From positions 558,001 to 622,000 of the forward strand of contig NZ_JAANAT010000003.1 in the NCBI RefSeq assembly GCF_011089895.1: a DNA stretch of 64,000 nucleotides. The letters run 5' to 3'. Below, one piece after another: positions 60,794 to 64,000 of this stretch. Each line of letters opens with the position of its first letter. The stretch's first letter is position 1. The notes under the pieces were generated by a model, which ran no database searches, was not told where the DNA came from, and was given only the letters and a program-made list of their open reading frames with translations. A program made the position numbers and the translations under genes. Source of the DNA: Mucilaginibacter inviolabilis. GTDB taxonomy: Bacteria; Bacteroidota; Bacteroidia; Sphingobacteriales; Sphingobacteriaceae.

Positions 60794-61753
60794 TTATTCG
60801 GCCAGGTGTATCTTTCCTTTTTTCTGCACGTTTACAGGTTGAGGTACTTTTACATAATAGCCCGTGCCATCGTACTCCCTTTTGCGGGGATGGCTTTGAC
60901 AGGCATCGCTGCAGCAGCCTTCCATTTTGGTGCCGCATTCATCGCATTGGGTAAAATGCTCATTACACTCCGGATTGGCGCAATTGATCATTTTGGGCGT
61001 AACCTTACCGCAGTTGCGGCAGGTTGATATCACCACCGGGTTCACACTGTTTACATCAACAGAAAGGCGGTTGTCAAAAACATAGCATTTGCCTTCAAAA
61101 TCTTCGCCACCGGCTTCTTTCCCGTATTTGATGATGCCGCCATGCAATTGGTAAACATCCTTAAAACCTTCATGCAGCAACAGTGCCGATGCTTTTTCGC
61201 ATTTAATGCCACCGGTGCAATAGGTTAATATCTTTTTGTCCTTGTATTGGGCCAACTGATTGATCATCTCCGGAAAATCCCTGAAATTTTCAATATCCAG
61301 CGTTACCGCGTTTTTGAATTTGCCCAGGGAGTGTTCGTAGTTGGAACGCACATCAAGAACCACCACATCGTCGCGGTCCTTCATCGCCAGGAAATCTTTT
61401 GGTTCCAGGTGCTTGCCGGTTTGCTGCTGCGGGTTAATCACATTAGGATCGCGCAGGCCAGAGTGTACAATCTCTGATTTATACCGCACGTGCATTTTTA
61501 CAAAAGAAGGGGTATCTACCACATCCAGCTTAAAATCAATACCGGCAAAACGCGGGTCGGCATGCACCGTATCCATATAAGTTTTACAGGCTTCGGCTGA
61601 GCCCGAAACGGTACCGTTAAGCCCCTCGGTAGCTACAATAATGCGACCGGTTAAACCTAAACTTTTACAAAATTTTAAATGATCGGCAGCAAATTGCTCC
61701 GCATCAGCTATTGTTGAATAACAATAGTATAGTAGTGTATTATATTGTGCCAT
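60794..61753 (-). CDS. trhO: tRNA uridine 5-oxyacetic-acid hydroxylase TrhO (rhodanese family)
   Basis: Start set at 61753 (MAQYNTLLYYCYSTI...), the normal N-terminus; the frame from 61774 is less likely. The 319-residue protein has an N-terminal ferredoxin-like domain (about 1-95), a rhodanese domain with the active cysteine C179 in ILTYCTGGIKCEKASALL, and a cysteine-rich C-terminal tail (CRNCGKVTPKM-type, at least eight Cys) that probably binds zinc. TrhO hydroxylates C5 of uridine 34 in certain tRNAs. It lies alone on the minus strand. Confidence 0.92.
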   Translation of the reverse strand: MAQYNTLLYYCYSTIADAEQFAADHLKFCKSLGLTGRIIVATEGLNGTVSGSAEACKTYMDTVHADPRFAGIDFKLDVVDTPSFVKMHVRYKSEIVHSGLRDPNVINPQQQTGKHLEPKDFLAMKDRDDVVVLDVRSNYEHSLGKFKNAVTLDIENFRDFPEMINQLAQYKDKKILTYCTGGIKCEKASALLLHEGFKDVYQLHGGIIKYGKEAGGEDFEGKCYVFDNRLSVDVNSVNPVVISTCRNCGKVTPKMINCANPECNEHFTQCDECGTKMEGCCSDACQSHPRKREYDGTGYYVKVPQPVNVQKKGKIHLAE

Positions 61754-61800
61754 AATCCATTGATACCGCTGCAAACGGTGTTAAATGAGGCGCAAAGATA

Positions 61801-61944
61801 CGATTTTGAGCTTTAAGCTCAAAATCGGAAGTCAATATTGAACATCGAATGTTGAATTTCGAATAATGAAGTTGTTTTAAGAAAATGTAAGTTCTTATTT
61901 TATCCTTCGATATTCGAAATTCAGCATTCGGCGTTCATTATTAA
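61801..61944. repeat. GATTTTGAGC palindrome plus a hairpin of the ATCGAATGTTGAAT family
   Basis: 61801-61827 is a near-perfect palindrome (CGATTTTGAGCTT and its complement). 61834-61944 holds ATTGAACATCGAATGTTGAA and GAATAATGAA on the left, and CTTCGATATTCGAAATTCAG and GTTCATTATT on the right, around a 30-base centre. Confidence 0.75.
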
Positions 61945-61955
61945 ATACTTTCACC

Positions 61956-64000
61956 CTACCTTATGCCATAAAATATCCTGAAACCTTGTATATATTTTTG
62001 GTTGCCGGCGTAGGAAATACCATAGTCAACCCGGAAAATGAGGCGTTGTACACCGATATAAAACTCGCGGTAATTGGTATTGCCTTTGGTAGTAAGGTAA
62101 TTGGCGCCTATGAGTTCTTCCAGTTTTAACTTCCGTAGCAGGGGTATTCTGTTAAATATCGATCCGGCAAAATTATGCTGATAATGGGCTTCCAGGAACG
62201 CGCCGTTGGTGCTGTAAGTATAAAAAGGTAAAAAGTGGAAACTGCCCACATAAGTTGGGTCGAAGGTTAAACCCTGGTTACCCAAAAAGTGGTTATAATC
62301 CATATAATACAACTTATTATTATTGAAAAAGCCACCGGCAGATATCTTAAACGACGAGAAACCGGTTAACCCGAAACGGATGTTATTTTGCGAAATATCA
62401 ACTGAAGCAAAATCATAATCAACATCAGAACCAAATGCATTTTTGATACCCTTACGGTAGTTCACAGTGAGGGTTGGGTATTTTGAAGGCAGATTGAATT
62501 TACCGGTTGGCCTGGTTTCATACTGCTGATCAAAAGTAATGGTAGCCGATGCCGTGAAAACAAGGGCCTGATTATCCGGAAATAATTCCGAGTGATCATT
62601 AGCAGGTGTTCCCGGCGGGGCCAAAGGATTATTGGAGGTAAACTCCCGGTCCTTTACATCCTTAAACTTGCCAAAAGCGGTATTATATAACTGGCTGCGG
62701 CTGGCATAACTCAGGTTGCCATTGAGCAAAACACCATTCAGTATTTCGCGCTGATAGCCAAACATGCCGTAATGTGAGCGATAATATTTTACATAGTTGT
62801 TTTCGCTGAGCAGCGTACTCAGTGTATTAAAGTATAAGGAACGTGTACCTACGTTATTCAAATCGAGCACATCACTGCCAAAACCGGCAAAGAATTTGGC
62901 GTTATGGAAAGGATCATTCAGATACTCGCCATACATATTGGCGCTTAATATTTTGTTGGAGAAGCCATACCGTACATCGGGTGTAATGCTGTACGATCTT
63001 AAGCTATCTAAAACATGTGTATACTTTATTTTGGCATTGATACCGAAGCCCTCCACCGTGTTGTAATAAAATGTTTGGATGAACGGGAATATATACAGGG
63101 AGTCTTTTTCATTGCGGCTGCTGGCATGATATCCAAATATGAGGTAGCCCGGATAATTAATATGATTTTTGTGGTGTTGCAGGGTATCCAGGTACCGGTC
63201 TGTTTTTTTGAAAGCCGCTATACTATCCTTTTTCTGATAATCACGGGCTTCCTGTTTGGTTAAAGGAACCGGACGTGCCGAAGCCCAGTAATCCTCCTTT
63301 TTAGAGTTGGCAGTAGTATCAACCTTTAATATTTCACCGGTAAAAAATCTATCCGGGAAGGTAGGATTAATTTTATAGTTGTTGTAAATGGTGTTATAAT
63401 AGCCGCCAAACCTAAATCCTAACACCTTACCCTTAAAGTTAAATTGTACCGATGCGGGCATCCATACACTGTCGGTAACGGCAATATATTGTTGTTTTAT
63501 TTGTAGTGTATCAATCAGGTTAATGTTGCTTCTTTTATTGGTTACATATAAATCGGCAGCGTATATGCGCCAGTCGCCCTCTACTATATATATATTGCCT
63601 TCAAAGTACTGGCCGTGTCCGCGGCGTGGTATTACCTGTATTTTATCAATAGTACGGCCATTCTCAACCGAGGTGCCCAGCAGCTTATAGCGATAAAAAA
63701 TACCGGCGAATGCGGCTACAGGCGATACAAATCCCCGGGTACTTAAACCGTTAATGGCAAACACATTCTGATAAAAATTTACCTGCAAATCCGAAGCCTT
63801 ATTATAGCTGAACGCGGTGTTGATACCCGCCATTTTTTTGGCGATGGTTATTTCTCTTATCTTATTTGGTTTTTGAAAGCTGAGGTCGGATAATGACTCC
63901 GACTGGTAAAGAATCCCCCGGCCGTTAGAGTCGAGATCAAGGGTTTGCCTTACAGCCGGTGATAGCAATGATTTGGGTGCGCTCAGTAACCTTTGTACAC
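61956..64000 (-). CDS. DUF5686-type outer-membrane protein (N-terminus beyond window)
   Basis: The frame is open to the right edge (the first in-frame TTG at 63968 is preceded by an uninterrupted coding frame reading V-Q-R-L-L-S-A-P-K-S), so the start is outside. The 681 visible residues are the C-terminal part of a DUF5686 protein: a conserved soluble part (about 35-265 with IQVIPRRGHGQYFEGNIYIVEGDWRIYAADLYV) and then a long beta-barrel-like region of alternating aromatic strands (YFNTLSTLLSENNYVKYYRSHYGMFGY), ending FRIFYGIR. Usual members begin with a carboxypeptidase-regulatory-like domain. Probably a surface-exposed barrel; the role is unknown. Confidence 0.85.
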   Translation of the reverse strand, partial: VQRLLSAPKSLLSPAVRQTLDLDSNGRGILYQSESLSDLSFQKPNKIREITIAKKMAGINTAFSYNKASDLQVNFYQNVFAINGLSTRGFVSPVAAFAGIFYRYKLLGTSVENGRTIDKIQVIPRRGHGQYFEGNIYIVEGDWRIYAADLYVTNKRSNINLIDTLQIKQQYIAVTDSVWMPASVQFNFKGKVLGFRFGGYYNTIYNNYKINPTFPDRFFTGEILKVDTTANSKKEDYWASARPVPLTKQEARDYQKKDSIAAFKKTDRYLDTLQHHKNHINYPGYLIFGYHASSRNEKDSLYIFPFIQTFYYNTVEGFGINAKIKYTHVLDSLRSYSITPDVRYGFSNKILSANMYGEYLNDPFHNAKFFAGFGSDVLDLNNVGTRSLYFNTLSTLLSENNYVKYYRSHYGMFGYQREILNGVLLNGNLSYASRSQLYNTAFGKFKDVKDREFTSNNPLAPPGTPANDHSELFPDNQALVFTASATITFDQQYETRPTGKFNLPSKYPTLTVNYRKGIKNAFGSDVDYDFASVDISQNNIRFGLTGFSSFKISAGGFFNNNKLYYMDYNHFLGNQGLTFDPTYVGSFHFLPFYTYSTNGAFLEAHYQHNFAGSIFNRIPLLRKLKLEELIGANYLTTKGNTNYREFYIGVQRLIFRVDYGISYAGNQKYIQGFRIFYGIR

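Overview
The window looks like chromosome from a member of the Bacteroidota, most likely a Sphingobacteriaceae species of the Mucilaginibacter type (genus is an inference). Supporting signs are a SusC/SusD pair with a two-component-like 'Y_Y_Y' regulator, a bacilliredoxin with a CGC motif, a GH144-type glucanase, a DUF5686 outer-membrane protein, bacterial GH3-type amidosynthetase, CrtW/CruF/CrtD-type carotenoid genes, start codons without Shine-Dalgarno sequences, and TAnnTTTG promoter elements. No tRNA, rRNA, CRISPR array, prophage or complete IS element was seen.

Layout. 1-11.3 kb: the 3' end of a secreted esterase with a PA14 domain, a bacilliredoxin, an M23 peptidase next to a bactofilin (cell-shape pair), S-adenosylhomocysteinase, a TetR repressor with its own palindromic operators and a two-gene membrane operon carrying the same operator, a class C serine hydrolase, a polysaccharide deacetylase overlapping a small membrane protein, PdxJ, and an acetyltransferase. 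11.5-21.3 kb: glycine decarboxylase GcvP, a lone receiver protein, an MBL hydrolase, RecJ, LptB, a GH3 amidosynthetase, then a REP-associated tyrosine transposase (RAYT) gene broken by a 4-base duplication and framed by two REP-pair palindromes. 21.5-30.7 kb: DnaA, an IscA/ErpA-type protein, a TlpA thioredoxin, a lone MacB-type permease, and a nucleotide-sugar/exopolysaccharide group (CpsB-type phosphatase, RfbB, GalE, UXS). 30.8-42.5 kb: KdtA followed by what reads as a carotenoid-tailoring region: alpha/beta hydrolase, two tandem PlsC-type acyltransferases, a GT2 glycosyltransferase, CruF, IspH, CrtW, then HemH, PepP and a CrtD-type desaturase. 42.7-50 kb: LysR regulator, Asd, a threonine-dehydrogenase-type SDR, YebC/PmpR, DUF2442 and a repeat protein. 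50-60.3 kb: a polysaccharide utilisation locus (esterase, GH144 glucanase, SusD, SusC, propeller sensor/HTH regulator). 60.4-64 kb: a tiny basic secreted protein, TrhO, and the C-terminal part of a DUF5686 protein running off the window.

How the genes work together. The SusCD locus would bind and import a glucan cut by the GH144 enzyme under control of the propeller-type regulator. The 32-42 kb genes would make a hydroxylated, keto, glycosylated and fatty-acylated monocyclic carotenoid from lycopene made elsewhere. RfbB/GalE/UXS supply nucleotide sugars for surface polysaccharides, and KdtA and LptB serve lipopolysaccharide assembly.

The most striking non-genic feature is the intergenic DNA: most gaps over 70 bp hold long imperfect hairpins. 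Some belong to recurring families (ATCGAATGTTGAATAATG; TGTCATCCTGAGC...; CCCCCTTTAGGGGG), others have arms unique to one site. A pair of about 330-bp inverted repeats (40.74-41.07 kb and 46.27-46.61 kb) encloses the crtD-to-asd block.
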